From contig NZ_CP032674.1 in assembly GCF_021730305.1 (NCBI RefSeq), forward strand, positions 1,907,001-1,971,000: 64,000 nt of DNA, written 5' to 3'. The notes under the pieces are model-generated. The model saw nothing but the letters and a program-made list of their open reading frames with translations, was not told the origin of the DNA and made no database searches. The first letter of the stretch is position 1. Each line of letters begins with the position of its first letter. The stretch is from Xanthobacter sp. YC-JY1 (GTDB taxonomy: Bacteria > Pseudomonadota > Alphaproteobacteria > Rhizobiales > Xanthobacteraceae). Of this stretch, positions 1 through 10,112 are shown piece by piece. Position numbers and translations under genes: made by a program.

Positions 1-1061
1 GCCGAGCCGAAGGCGCCGCCGAGGAACATGGTGCCCACCAGGATGGTGTTGAGGCGGGCGCGGGCGGCGGGCCTGAGCGCGAAGATGCGGTGCTGGTTGC
101 CCACCAGCGCACTCTGGATGCCGAGGTCGATCAGCACCACGCCGACGCCCAGGCCGGCCAGTTGCGGCCACAGCGAGAAGAACAGCCACGCGGCGAGCGC
201 CAGCACGGTGCCGAGCACCACCACGCTGGACGGTCCCCGCCGGTCGGTGAAGCGGCCGAACAGGGGCGCCGCGAGCACACCCACCAGCCCGAGGATGCCG
301 AACAGGCCCGCCGCCTCCGCACCGAGGCCGAAGGGCGGCCCCTCCAGCCGGAAGGCGAGGATGGTCCAGAAGGCGATGAAAGAGGCGAAGATCAGCGCCT
401 GCGTGATCGCCGCCCGCCGCAACGTCGGGAACTCCTTCCACAATCCGAAGAGCGAGGCCATCAGGCTGCCATAGCTCAGCGTGCCTTCCGGCTTGCTGCG
501 CGGGAGCATGGCCGCCATGAGCGCGGCTGCCGCGAGCGCCATGGGCACCGCCAGCCAGAACATGGCGCGCCAGCCCGCATGGGCGGCGACGAAGCCGGCC
601 AGGGTTCGGCTGAGCAGGATGCCGGCAAGAATGCCGGACAGCACGGTGCCCACCGTCGCCCCGCGTTTCTCCGGCGGCGCCAGATGGGCGGCGAAGGGCA
701 CGATCTGCTGCGCCACCGTGGAGCCGAGGCCGAGCAGGAGAGACGCGGCGAGCAGCGCCAGCGCGCCCTGCGCCAGAGCAGAGAGGGCGGCGGCCGCGGC
801 CACGGCGACGAAATGCACCACGATGAGCCGCCGCCGCTCCATCTGGTCGGCCAGGGGCACCAGCAGGAACAGGCCCGCGGCATAGCCGAGCTGCGTCACG
901 GTGGGCACCAGCGGCGTAAGCGGGCCAGGCAGGTCCGCCTCCATCACCGCCAGCATGGGCTGGTTGTAATAGATGTTCGCCACGGCGATCCCGGCGGCGG
1001 CGGCCATGGCGAAGATGCGGGCGAAGCCCAGCTGGTTCGGGCTCGGGGCAGAAGCAGACAT
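1..1061 (-). CDS. MFS transporter, C-terminus cut by window edge
   Basis: Major facilitator superfamily permease of the inner membrane, probably a drug or metabolite exporter of the YnfM/AraJ type. About 353 residues are visible and the C-terminus lies outside the window. The reading frame gives repeated hydrophobic segments separated by short basic loops; an early IYYNQPML motif in TM1 and a LADQMERRR-type loop between TM2 and TM3 match the MFS signature region. The start ATG at 1061 gives [13 protein letters not shown] followed directly by TM1. Several longer frames cross the region on the other strand, but only this one gives membrane-spanning sequence. Substrate unknown. Confidence 0.85.
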   Translation of the reverse strand, partial: MSASAPSPNQLGFARIFAMAAAAGIAVANIYYNQPMLAVMEADLPGPLTPLVPTVTQLGYAAGLFLLVPLADQMERRRLIVVHFVAVAAAAALSALAQGALALLAASLLLGLGSTVAQQIVPFAAHLAPPEKRGATVGTVLSGILAGILLSRTLAGFVAAHAGWRAMFWLAVPMALAAAALMAAMLPRSKPEGTLSYGSLMASLFGLWKEFPTLRRAAITQALIFASFIAFWTILAFRLEGPPFGLGAEAAGLFGILGLVGVLAAPLFGRFTDRRGPSSVVVLGTVLALAAWLFFSLWPQLAGLGVGVVLIDLGIQSALVGNQHRIFALRPAARARLNTILVGTMFLGGAFGS

Positions 1062-1149
1062 GAATGGTCTCTGGCCGGGGCGGCCGGGGCAGGGCGACAG
1101 AGCGTGGGGAGGCAGGCAGGGTGCCCGATGCCCGGTCTTTCGGGGATGA

Positions 1150-1162
1150 GTTGCGGCGCAAC
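1150..1162. promoter_or_regulatory. 13-base palindrome upstream of MFS gene
   Basis: GTTGC-GGC-GCAAC is a perfect inverted repeat about 90 bases upstream of the MFS start, in the 223-base gap between that gene and the phosphatase gene. The size and position fit an operator for a small dimeric repressor, but no regulator gene lies next to it, and a palindrome this short can arise by chance in GC-rich DNA. Confidence 0.25.
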
Positions 1163-1284
1163 ATAGCCCACGCCCGCAAGGCAGGCGAGTTGCGCCCGCG
1201 CGCAGCCGCTCTCCGGGCCACGCGCCCGGTGCAGACCTGAAATCCCGCGCGAAACCCCGTCCCCGGGGACGCCGACCGCTCCCC

Positions 1285-1791
1285 TCAGGCCACCGGCAGG
1301 GAGAAGGGCTCGCCCTCGAAGGCGTCGGCGCCGCGGCCGATAGAGTGAATGGCGGCAACCATCCGTCCCTCCCGCTTCAGCGCCGCATCGGCGAGGGAGA
1401 CGATGCGCGGGTTGGGCGTCGCGGTGGGCGAGGCATGGCGCAGGCGCTGGGCCAGCTCCATCTCGTCGCGATCCGGCAGCAGCGCGCAGAGCGTGGCATA
1501 GGCCGCCGCCGTGGAGCGCGAGATGCCGGCATAGCAATGGATCACCAGCGGCGTCTGCCGCGGCCAGGCGCGCACGAACTCGAACAGCTCGAGCATGTGG
1601 GCCTCGCCCGGGGCAACCAGGCCCTCGATCTCCTCCGCGATGTCGTTGATGCCGAGGAAGAGGTGGTTGGTGGGGTCGACGTTGCTCGGCCGGGTCAGCA
1701 CCGTGCCGCCATTGATGAGGGTGATGACATGCCGCGCGCCGGTCTGTTCCACCGTTTCGTGCAGCTTGGCGAGGGAGCAGACATGGATCAT
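1285..1791 (-). CDS. Protein tyrosine phosphatase-like protein
   Basis: A 168-residue cytoplasmic protein of the cysteine-dependent tyrosine/dual-specificity phosphatase fold. The active-site loop HCYAGISRS (Cys86, Arg92) matches the CX5R signature, and a conserved Asp lies upstream in the NDIAEE segment. The start ATG at 1791 overlaps the stop of the upstream HD-domain gene in an ATGA arrangement, so the two are translationally coupled and probably act together in phosphate-ester or nucleotide metabolism. An in-frame extension further upstream is only a shadow of the HD gene. Substrate unknown; small proteins of this family in alphaproteobacteria are often annotated as predicted protein tyrosine phosphatases. 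Confidence 0.8.
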   Translation of the reverse strand: MIHVCSLAKLHETVEQTGARHVITLINGGTVLTRPSNVDPTNHLFLGINDIAEEIEGLVAPGEAHMLELFEFVRAWPRQTPLVIHCYAGISRSTAAAYATLCALLPDRDEMELAQRLRHASPTATPNPRIVSLADAALKREGRMVAAIHSIGRGADAFEGEPFSLPVA

Positions 1792-2441
1792 GGCGCAAGC
1801 TCCTCGAATCTCTTGAGGAAACGGGCTTTCGCCGTTTCCGCCTCCCAGGGGGTGAGATAATCCTTTTCCACCCCAGCGTCGAGGCGGGCCGGGCGGCCGA
1901 AAAAGGCCTTGGCCTCTTCCTCCGCGAATCCCGCCAGCCGCGTTGACTCGAAATAGGCCGAGGCGCGGTCCGCCGCCTTGACGATCTTCAAAAGTTGATC
2001 GGGCCAGCCCACCGGCAGCGAGAAACGCACGCAGATGGCACTGAGGAGGCGCGCCTCCACCGCCTTGTAGTCGCCGCCCAGCACCGCCTTGAAGGGGGAG
2101 ATCATGTCGCCGATGACGTATTCCGGTGCGTCGTGCAGCAGCACGCACAGGCGCCAGCGGGCGTCGAGATCCGGATGGGTGCGGCGGGAAATTTTCTCGA
2201 CCAGCAGGGAATGCTGCGCCACCGAGAAGATGTTGGCGCCGGAGGTCTGGCCGTTCCAGCGCGCCACGCGGGCGAGGCCGTGGGCGATGTCCTCGATCTC
2301 CACGTCGAGGGGGGAGGGGTCGAGCAGATCGAGCCGGCGGCCGGAGAGCATGCGCTGCCATGCGCGCGGCGCGGCGCGGCGGGGGGCGGTCTTTGCAACG
2401 GGTTTGGCAATAGGTTTGGCGGGGACGTCAGGCTCAGTCAC
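1788..2441 (-). CDS. HD-domain phosphohydrolase, YfbR-like
   Basis: A 217-residue predicted metal-dependent phosphohydrolase. The metal ligands of the HD superfamily are visible: His77 in AQHSLLVEKI, then His103-Asp104 in LLHDAPEYVIGD. This arrangement is that of YfbR-type 5'-deoxynucleotidases, which dephosphorylate deoxynucleoside monophosphates. The first 35 residues are an Ala/Pro/Lys-rich extension that is probably disordered. It is the first gene of a two-gene minus-strand unit with the tyrosine phosphatase (4-base overlap), divergent from the Nudix gene across a 100-base gap. The family is clear; the exact substrate is inferred. Confidence 0.8.
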   Translation of the reverse strand: MTEPDVPAKPIAKPVAKTAPRRAAPRAWQRMLSGRRLDLLDPSPLDVEIEDIAHGLARVARWNGQTSGANIFSVAQHSLLVEKISRRTHPDLDARWRLCVLLHDAPEYVIGDMISPFKAVLGGDYKAVEARLLSAICVRFSLPVGWPDQLLKIVKAADRASAYFESTRLAGFAEEEAKAFFGRPARLDAGVEKDYLTPWEAETAKARFLKRFEELAP

Positions 2442-2541
2442 GAATCGCGTGCTCCTCGGATCGGGGAAAGGTAAGCTCCGGCCGAAACCTCACAAGCCGC
2501 CCGTCACGGCTCCGGCTGCCTAGCCTCGCCCGAGACCCTTC

Positions 2542-3006
2542 ATGTCCGATACCCATGAGAGCGAAACGGCCGTTCCCCCGCGGGTGGAGGTGCGCCCGAC
2601 GCTTGCCGCCAGCGCCGCCGTGTTCCGCGGCCCCCTCGTGCTGCTCGCCCGCCGCGCCGCCAATCCCGGCGCCGGGCTGTGGAGCCTGCCGGGCGGACGG
2701 GTGGAGCCGGGCGAGACGGTGGCCGAGGCCGCCATGCGTGAATTGATGGAAGAGGTGGGGGTCGAGGCCGAGATCGTCGGCCTCGCCGCCGCCCGGGACA
2801 TCATCGTCCGCAACCGCGAGGGGGAGCTGAAGGCCCATTTCGTGGTGCTCGCCCATGCCGCCCGCTGGCGCGGCGGGGAGCCCATGCCGGGCGAAGAGGC
2901 GGCGGAGGTGGGCTGGTTCCGGCCCAACGAGGTCGCCGGCCTCACCACCACCGAGGGGCTTGCCGAGGTGGTGGCCAAGGCCGCGCTCCTGATGGGCGAG
3001 ATGTGA
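2542..3006 (+). CDS. NUDIX hydrolase
   Basis: A 154-residue protein carrying a complete Nudix box: Gly52-x5-Glu58-x7-Arg66-Glu67-x2-Glu70-Glu71-x-Gly73, the metal-binding catalytic helix that cleaves nucleoside diphosphates linked to another group. The fold starts after about 20 variable residues. Substrates in this family include ADP-ribose and oxidised nucleotides; nothing in the sequence decides which. It is divergent from the HD phosphohydrolase gene, and its last codons meet the start region of the TIGR02301 gene, so co-transcription with that gene is likely. Confidence 0.88.
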   Translation: MSDTHESETAVPPRVEVRPTLAASAAVFRGPLVLLARRAANPGAGLWSLPGGRVEPGETVAEAAMRELMEEVGVEAEIVGLAAARDIIVRNREGELKAHFVVLAHAARWRGGEPMPGEEAAEVGWFRPNEVAGLTTTEGLAEVVAKAALLMGEM

Positions 3007-3068
3007 GCCGCGGGTTCGCCGCCCCCTTGACCGCGGACGGCGGGCGCCGCAGGAGTGGCGGCGGAACC

Positions 3069-3482
3069 ATGCTGATGCGCGCGCCCTCTCGTCTCCTCGC
3101 CCTTCTTCTCGCCTGCGGCCTCGTGCTCGCCGGCCCCGCATCGTCCCGCGCCGCCGGGCCGACGGAAGGCGCCGCGCCGCCCTATGACGGCGACCTGATG
3201 CGGCTCGCGGAGATTCTCGGCGCCCTGCATTACCTGCGGCCCCTGTGCGGCGTCACCGCCGAGGCGCAGCGCTGGCGCAACGAGATGCAGGCGCTCATCG
3301 ACACCGAGCAGCCCTCGGATGCCCGCCGCGCCAAGATTATCGCCAGCTTCAACCGCGGCTATTCCAGCTATGCCGAGGTCTATCGCAGCTGCACGCCGGC
3401 CGCGCGCGTGGCGGTGGATCGCCAGCTCGACGAGGGCGGGCGGCTCACTCACGAAATCGTGGTGCGGTATGGGGGGAATTGA
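3069..3482 (+). CDS. TIGR02301-family secreted protein
   Basis: A 137-residue exported protein of the uncharacterised alphaproteobacterial TIGR02301 family. I chose ATG 3069 because it starts directly with a signal peptide (MLMRAPSR, then a Leu/Ala-rich core ending near ASSRA) with AGGAG about 15 bases upstream. An in-frame GTG at 3003 overlapping the Nudix stop would add 22 residues without a function. The mature part contains the family's LGALHYLRPLC segment and a second Cys in VYRSCTPAAR, so a periplasmic disulfide is possible. The function of the family is unknown. It follows the Nudix gene and is probably read from the same transcript. Confidence 0.75.
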   Translation: MLMRAPSRLLALLLACGLVLAGPASSRAAGPTEGAAPPYDGDLMRLAEILGALHYLRPLCGVTAEAQRWRNEMQALIDTEQPSDARRAKIIASFNRGYSSYAEVYRSCTPAARVAVDRQLDEGGRLTHEIVVRYGGN

Positions 3483-3587
3483 CCCCTTCTGTGTTAACCT
3501 TTTGGTCAGAACTCGCCTGAATCCCCCAGCGTGAAGTGCTAGATATCCGGTGCGCCGTTCGGTTCTGCGGCGCGGAGGCAGCCCATC

Positions 3588-3860
3588 GTGTCCACCTTGA
3601 CCAACCCCGTCATCGACCTGCCCGAAATCTCGGACATGGCCGCCGATGACCGTCACGCCGCCCTGACCTATCTGAACGATGCGTGGGTCGAGGCCGTGCG
3701 CGAAGGGCTGGACGAGGACTGCCTGGTGCAGGCCGCGCTCTTCACCGCCCTGCGCAGCCTCGTCGCCACCTATGGCGAGGCCGCCAGCTCCGAATATGTC
3801 GCGCGCGTCGCCGAGCGCGTCGCCGCCGGCGAATACACCGTGGTCAGCCGCTCGCACTGA
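3588..3860 (+). CDS. Conserved hypothetical protein, 90 aa
   Basis: A small, acidic, all-helical-looking protein with no recognisable domain. It starts at GTG 3588, nine bases after a clear GGAGG at 3574-3578. The sequence is rich in Ala, Glu and Val (for example YLNDAWVEAVREGLDEDCL) and has no signal peptide or membrane segment. It contains one Cys. It stands alone between the TIGR02301 gene and the convergent acs gene. I cannot assign a function; the strong ribosome binding site and normal codon bias support a real gene. Confidence 0.6.
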   Translation: MSTLTNPVIDLPEISDMAADDRHAALTYLNDAWVEAVREGLDEDCLVQAALFTALRSLVATYGEAASSEYVARVAERVAAGEYTVVSRSH

Positions 3861-3964
3861 GCGCTGCGACGAGCCCCCCTCGTCGCTTTTCTCTTCGTCG
3901 CATTCCTCCCGCCGGGCGTTCTCGCGAACGTCCGGTTTTTCTTGTGCGCCGGCTCAAAAGAAAA

Positions 3965-3986
3965 CCGGCGCCCCGAAGGGCGCCGG
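3965..3986 (-). terminator. Intrinsic terminator downstream of acs
   Basis: A 9-bp perfect stem (CCGGCGCCC / GGGCGCCGG) closes on a UUCG tetraloop when read on the minus strand, followed there by TTTTCTTTT. This is a classic rho-independent terminator for the minus-strand acs gene, 150 bases beyond its stop. On the plus strand the loop is CGAA and the following T tract is poor, so any use by the 3588-3860 gene would be weaker. Confidence 0.8.
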
Positions 3987-4013
3987 CTTGGTCTTGGTTT
4001 CGCTTTCACCGCC

Positions 4014-4122
4014 GTCATCCCCCGGCTTGTCCGGTGGATCCACGGAGCGGCCGGGCCGGATCATTGATGTCGATGCCGGTCCGTCGGCGGGGTGGATGCC
4101 CCGGACAAGCCGGGGCATGACA
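4014..4122. repeat. Inverted repeat of a CCGGCTTGTCCGG-type element
   Basis: The arms at about 4014-4036 and 4100-4122 are imperfect inverted copies. Each contains the core CCCCGGCTTGTCCGG (one as its complement CCGGACAAGCCGGGG) flanked by GTCAT / ATGAC. They enclose about 60 bases without a gene, between the acs stop and its terminator. The form suggests an intergenic palindromic repeat family; the palindrome at 60520-60535 shares part of the end sequence. Confidence 0.6.
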
Positions 4123-4139
4123 GCATAGAGGAAGTGTCC

Positions 4140-6092
<1,953 letters not shown>

Positions 6093-6402
6093 TCTTCTGC
6101 CTCCCTCGCGCGGACCGCTTCGTCCGCTGTCCATCATTCACGGCGGTACCCGCCTTGGTTGGGGCGGATTATGCTGAGCGCCTCGACGCTTCACAAGGCA
6201 CCGCCGGTCAAGACTTTGGGCTCATAGCCCTTGGTTGGTCTCCGGGGTGCGCTCCCCCGTTCGGCCTCGCATGGATCCACACCGGCGCACCGCCAAGGCC
6301 GCGCGCGATGCCGCAGCCGGCGCGGCTCCCGCGATCGGCCCGCGGGGCGTATAGACAACCGCCCGCGATGCGCCGCAGAAAACGCCCGACAGGATACACC
6401 CG
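6093..6402. other. 310-base divergent intergenic region
   Basis: The gap between the divergent acs and DUF423 genes. It must hold both promoters, but I see no convincing -35/-10 pair, operator palindrome or small open frame with a ribosome binding site, apart from the acs Shine-Dalgarno at 6099-6106. Confidence 0.5.
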
Positions 6403-6774
6403 ATGGACCTCTGGACCCGTCTTCTCGTCCTTCTTGCCGGCCTTTTCGGTGCGGCCGGTGTCGCGTCCGCGGCTGCTGCGGCCCATGTGGGCGGGGGCAC
6501 CAACCTCGAAACCGCGTCGCACTTCCTGCTGTTCAACGCCGCGACTTTGGCGGCGCTGGTCGCTCTTGCCCTCCAACTCACGCGCGGCGGCGTGCTGCTG
6601 AAGGTGGGGGCGAGCACCATCGCGCTCGGCACGCTCCTCTTTTCGGGCGATCTCGCCGCGAGGGCCTTGATGGACGTCAAGCTCCTGGGCGGCAGTGCGC
6701 CATTTGGCGGCAGCCTCATGATCCTCGGCTGGCTGATGGTGGCCGCGACCGCGCTTCTCGCCCGGCGGCACTGA
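6403..6774 (+). CDS. DUF423 family membrane protein
   Basis: A 123-residue inner-membrane protein of the YgdD/DUF423 family. Four hydrophobic helices are apparent: residues about 5-27, 38-58, 65-82 and 98-118. The family hallmark is an early Gly/Ala-rich helix followed by a conserved His near the AAAAAHVGGG turn, and a Gly-rich stretch GGSAPFGGSLMILGW near the end. No biochemical role is established for the family. It is a single gene convergent with lpxK, with only 12 bases between their ends. Confidence 0.85.
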   Translation: MDLWTRLLVLLAGLFGAAGVASAAAAAHVGGGTNLETASHFLLFNAATLAALVALALQLTRGGVLLKVGASTIALGTLLFSGDLAARALMDVKLLGGSAPFGGSLMILGWLMVAATALLARRH

Positions 6775-6786
6775 GCCGGTTCGGCG

Positions 6787-7803
6787 TCACAACCTGCGGG
6801 CGGCGACGCGGGCCTCCGCCCAGCCGATCAGGGTGTCGAGACGATCGCCCCCACCCAGCATGAGGCTGACCGGCAGCTGGGCGATGTTGGCGGTGACGGT
6901 GAATTCCGGGCCCAGTCGCACGAAGTCCTTCTGCGTCGTCACCAGCCGCGCGCCGAGGCGCCGGGCCTCGCCCGCGAGATGGGCCATCTCCTCGGGGCGA
7001 TAGGGGTGATGGTCCGGAAAGGCGTGGCGCCCGACCAAATTGAGCCCTTCCGCCTCCAGCGTGGCGAAGAACTTCTCCGGTCGCCCGATGCCGGCGAAGG
7101 CCACGAGCGGCCTGCCGCGCAGCGCCGCGATGGCGGACGCCTCGGGCGCGAGGTACCCGCTGAGCACGGGCAGGTCTGCCGCGCGGGCCGCACCGGCCAC
7201 CACCGCGCCGGGGGCGCCATCGCCGATCACCAGCACCGCGTCCGCCTTGGCCAGTTGCGGGGCGAGCGGCGCACGCAGGGGGCCGGATGGCGTGACGCAG
7301 CCATTTCCGACGCCGACGCCCCCGTCGATCACCAGCAGCGTGCAGTCCTTGTGCAGGGAGGGATTCTGGAAGCCGTCGTCCATCACCACATGGGTCGCGC
7401 CGGCCTTCACTGCCAGTTGCGCTCCGCCCAGCCGGTCGCCGCCGGCGACGATGGTCGGGGCATGGCGGGCGAGCAGCAGGGCCTCGTCGCCCACTTCGGA
7501 GGCGGTGTGGTGGGCAGGATCGACCCGCAGGGGCGCCTTCGCCTCGCCGCCATGGCCGCGCAGCAGCGCGAAGGGCTGCGCGCCGCGCGCCTTGAGCCGC
7601 TCGATGAGGGCGATGGCGGTGGGGGTCTTGCCCGCGCCGCCCACCGTGGGATTGCCGATGCAGATCACCGGCACGTCCACCATGCCGCCGGCCTGCCCCA
7701 GCCGGCGCAGGGCCACGCCGCCGATGATGGCGGCGATAGGCGAAAGCAGGGCGGCGGCTAGGCCCGGCCGGTCGCGCCACCAGAAGGCGGGCGCGTGCAG
7801 CAT
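6787..7803 (-). CDS. lpxK: Tetraacyldisaccharide 4'-kinase
   Basis: A 338-residue kinase that phosphorylates the 4' position of the tetraacyl disaccharide to make lipid IVA at the inner membrane. The N-terminal hydrophobic segment (about residues 15-30) and the Walker A motif GNPTVGGAGKTPTA at residues 50-63 are characteristic. The ATG at 7803 shares one base with the stop of waaA (TGATG), so the two are coupled. It is the last gene of the lipid A/Kdo block. The neighbouring Kdo transferase acts on the product of this enzyme. Confidence 0.95.
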   Translation of the reverse strand: MLHAPAFWWRDRPGLAAALLSPIAAIIGGVALRRLGQAGGMVDVPVICIGNPTVGGAGKTPTAIALIERLKARGAQPFALLRGHGGEAKAPLRVDPAHHTASEVGDEALLLARHAPTIVAGGDRLGGAQLAVKAGATHVVMDDGFQNPSLHKDCTLLVIDGGVGVGNGCVTPSGPLRAPLAPQLAKADAVLVIGDGAPGAVVAGAARAADLPVLSGYLAPEASAIAALRGRPLVAFAGIGRPEKFFATLEAEGLNLVGRHAFPDHHPYRPEEMAHLAGEARRLGARLVTTQKDFVRLGPEFTVTANIAQLPVSLMLGGGDRLDTLIGWAEARVAARRL

Positions 7804-9098
7804 CAGCGGGCCTGCAGGCGGATGTGGACGAGATAGGGTTCGATGGCGACCAGCGTGCGGTCCAGCGCGCCGCCCAGCGACGTCACCGCCGCGTGGGCCG
7901 CATCCGCCATCTCGCCATGCAGCTGCGGGTCCTTGATGAGGGCATAGGCGGCGCGGGCGATGCCCAGCGCGTCGGTGACCTCCGCCGCGCCCTCATCCGC
8001 ATCGAGCCGCTCGTAGATGTTGGCGAAGTTCCACACATGGGGGCCGTGCAGCACCACCGCGCCGAGCTTCGCCGGCTCGATGGGGTTCTGCCCGCCATGC
8101 TCCACCAGCGAGCCGCCCATGAAGACCACCGGTGCCATGCGATAGAACAGGCCCAGCTCGCCGATGGTGTCGGCGATGTAGATGTCGGTCTCGCGGTCCG
8201 GCAACTCGCCGAGGCTGCGCTGACGGGTGGCGAGGTCCGCCGCCTGGGCGAGCGCCGCCACATCCAGCCCGCGCTCGGGATGGCGGGGGGCGATGACGGT
8301 GACCAGCTCCGGGATCTTGGAGGTCAGGATCTCGTGCGCTTCCAGGATCAGCGCCTCCTCGCCCTCATGGGTGGAGGCGGCGAGCAGGATCGGCCGCTTG
8401 CCGAGCGCCTTGTCGAGCCGCTGGAGCTCCGCCGGGTCGGCGGAGGGGGGCGGCACGTCGAATTTCAAATTGCCGCAGACTTCCACCCGCGGCGTGCCCA
8501 GCGCCCGGAAGCGCGCGCCGTCCTCCTCGCTCTGGGCGAGGCACAGGTCCACGCGGGAGAGCAGCGCCCGCGCGCTCTTGGGCAGCTTCTTCCAGCGGTT
8601 GGCGGAGCGCTCGGACAGCCGGCCGTTGACCAGCACGACGGGCGTGCCGCGCCGGCCCAGCTCCGCGAGCAGGTTCGGCCACAGCTCGGATTCGGCGAGC
8701 AGCACGAGGTCCGGCGACCAGTGGTCGAGGAAGCGGGCGACGAAGGAGCGGGCGTCCAGCGGCACGAACTGATGGATGACGCCGGGGGGCGCCCGCCGTT
8801 CGGCCACGCGGCTGGAGGTGAGCGTGCCGGAGGTGAGCAGCACGCGGAAGCCGCGCTGGCTCAGCCGCTCGATCAGCGGCAGGACGGAGATGACCTCGCC
8901 GACGCTGGCGCCATGCACCCACACCAGCGGGCCCGGGGGGCGCTCGGTGCTGGCATAGCCGCGCCGCTCGGACAGGCGCGCCGGATCTTCCTTGCCCTTG
9001 CGGACGCGATAGGAGAGCCACGCCGGCGCCAGCAGCGCCGCCACGGAACTCGCCCGCCGGTAGGCCCGGAGGGTGAGAGGCAGCTTGCGCCCCTTCAT
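7803..9098 (-). CDS. waaA: 3-deoxy-D-manno-octulosonic acid transferase
   Basis: A 431-residue GT-B glycosyltransferase that adds Kdo to lipid IVA. Family motifs seen are VWVHGASVGEV in the N-terminal glycosyltransferase domain (with an early membrane-anchoring Ala/Leu segment), the CLAQSEEDGARFRALG region, and the C-terminal FMGGSLVEHGGQNPIEPA loop that binds CMP-Kdo. I chose ATG 9098 (MKGRKLPLTL); the longer frame upstream only overlaps the acyltransferase gene. It lies 10 bases after the acyltransferase stop and overlaps the lpxK start by one base, forming a lipid A-Kdo operon. Confidence 0.95.
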   Translation of the reverse strand: MKGRKLPLTLRAYRRASSVAALLAPAWLSYRVRKGKEDPARLSERRGYASTERPPGPLVWVHGASVGEVISVLPLIERLSQRGFRVLLTSGTLTSSRVAERRAPPGVIHQFVPLDARSFVARFLDHWSPDLVLLAESELWPNLLAELGRRGTPVVLVNGRLSERSANRWKKLPKSARALLSRVDLCLAQSEEDGARFRALGTPRVEVCGNLKFDVPPPSADPAELQRLDKALGKRPILLAASTHEGEEALILEAHEILTSKIPELVTVIAPRHPERGLDVAALAQAADLATRQRSLGELPDRETDIYIADTIGELGLFYRMAPVVFMGGSLVEHGGQNPIEPAKLGAVVLHGPHVWNFANIYERLDADEGAAEVTDALGIARAAYALIKDPQLHGEMADAAHAAVTSLGGALDRTLVAIEPYLVHIRLQAR

Positions 9099-9108
9099 GC
9101 CCGCGCCT

Positions 9109-9807
9109 TCATCGACGCGACGTCCGCGCGGCCAGCGCCTCGGCCCGGCGGGTGACGTCCTCAAGGCTGGCCTGCACCTGGTCACGGGCGGCGATGAGGC
9201 CGGCCTCGTCCACGTCGCGGTCGACCCAGATCGGCGCGCCAGCGACGGCCGCGCCCTTCCCGAACGGCAGGTTCAGGCTCGCGCGGTCCCAGCTCTTCAG
9301 GGTGATGCGATTACGGGTCGCCATGGCGACCGGGATGATAGGGCGTCCCGAGTAGCGTGCAATGGTAACGACGCCCATGCCGACCTTGCGGGCGATCTTG
9401 GGCACGTCGGCGGTCATCGCCACGTTGATGCCTTCCGCAAGGGTATCCAGCATCTGATAGGTGGCGGAGACCGCCCCCTTGCGGTGGAAGTCGCGCTTGG
9501 AGGTGGCGCCGGAGCCGCGAATGGTTCCGACGCCGAGCTTCTCGGCGGCGATGGCGTTGATCTCCGCATCCGCATGGCGGGAGATCAGCACCTTGGCCTT
9601 GTGGTGGGGCTTCATGGCGAACGGCGTGAGGAAATGCTGGCCGTGCCAGAAGGTGACGATCACCGGCAGGTGCTCGTCGATGGCCTCGAAGACGTCGGGC
9701 GGTTCGACGACGAAATCGGTCGTATGCGCCACCAGCTTGAAATAGGACGCAAACGTCGTTCCCGCTGCCACCTTGAAGGCGCGGTTTGTCCTCAGTCGCC
9801 GCCACAT
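9109..9807 (-). CDS. Lysophospholipid acyltransferase family protein (DUF374)
   Basis: A 232-residue protein of the DUF374 branch of the PlsC/LPLAT superfamily. The TFWHGQHFLTPF segment supplies the family's catalytic His (an H-x4-D variant typical of DUF374), and SRHADAEINAIAAEKLGVGTIRGS gives the RG(S/T)-type acyl-acceptor motif; MTADVPKIARKVGMGVV is also typical. It sits directly before waaA and lpxK, so a role in acylating lipid A or a lysophospholipid precursor is likely. Which acyl donor and acceptor it uses cannot be read from the sequence. Confidence 0.82.
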   Translation of the reverse strand: MWRRLRTNRAFKVAAGTTFASYFKLVAHTTDFVVEPPDVFEAIDEHLPVIVTFWHGQHFLTPFAMKPHHKAKVLISRHADAEINAIAAEKLGVGTIRGSGATSKRDFHRKGAVSATYQMLDTLAEGINVAMTADVPKIARKVGMGVVTIARYSGRPIIPVAMATRNRITLKSWDRASLNLPFGKGAAVAGAPIWVDRDVDEAGLIAARDQVQASLEDVTRRAEALAARTSRR

Positions 9808-9866
9808 CTATGGTTTGCCCACTGTTGTTGCGTCCCGCATCTGGTGCGGGACGAGGAACCCGAACT

Positions 9867-10112
9867 TCACCCGCCCTGAACCTTGCCGGTTTCCGGATCG
9901 AGGAGGCGGTGGAGGTGTACCACGAAGTAGCGCATCATGGCGTTGTCCACCGTCTGCTGCGCCTTTGCCTTCCAGGCCGCCGTCGCGCTGGCATAGTCGG
10001 GATAAATGCCGACGATGTCGAGCTTGGTCAGATCCTTGAACTCGGAGCTGTCGATCGCGGTGAGCTCCCCGCCGAAAACCAGGTGGGGCAACTGCTTCTT
10101 CGTCTCAGTCAT
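9867..10112 (-). CDS. DUF4170 domain protein
   Basis: An 81-residue cytoplasmic protein of the alphaproteobacterial DUF4170 family, with the family pattern FGGEL at residues 13-17 and DIVGIYPDYASATAAWKAKA, ending in RYFVVHLHRLLDPE. Its ATG overlaps the cysQ stop by four bases (ATGA), so it is coupled to cysQ, and it is followed after 59 bases by the acyltransferase. Its function is unknown, but it keeps this position beside cysQ and lipid A genes in related bacteria, suggesting a link to sulfate or envelope metabolism. Confidence 0.85.
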   Translation of the reverse strand: MTETKKQLPHLVFGGELTAIDSSEFKDLTKLDIVGIYPDYASATAAWKAKAQQTVDNAMMRYFVVHLHRLLDPETGKVQGG

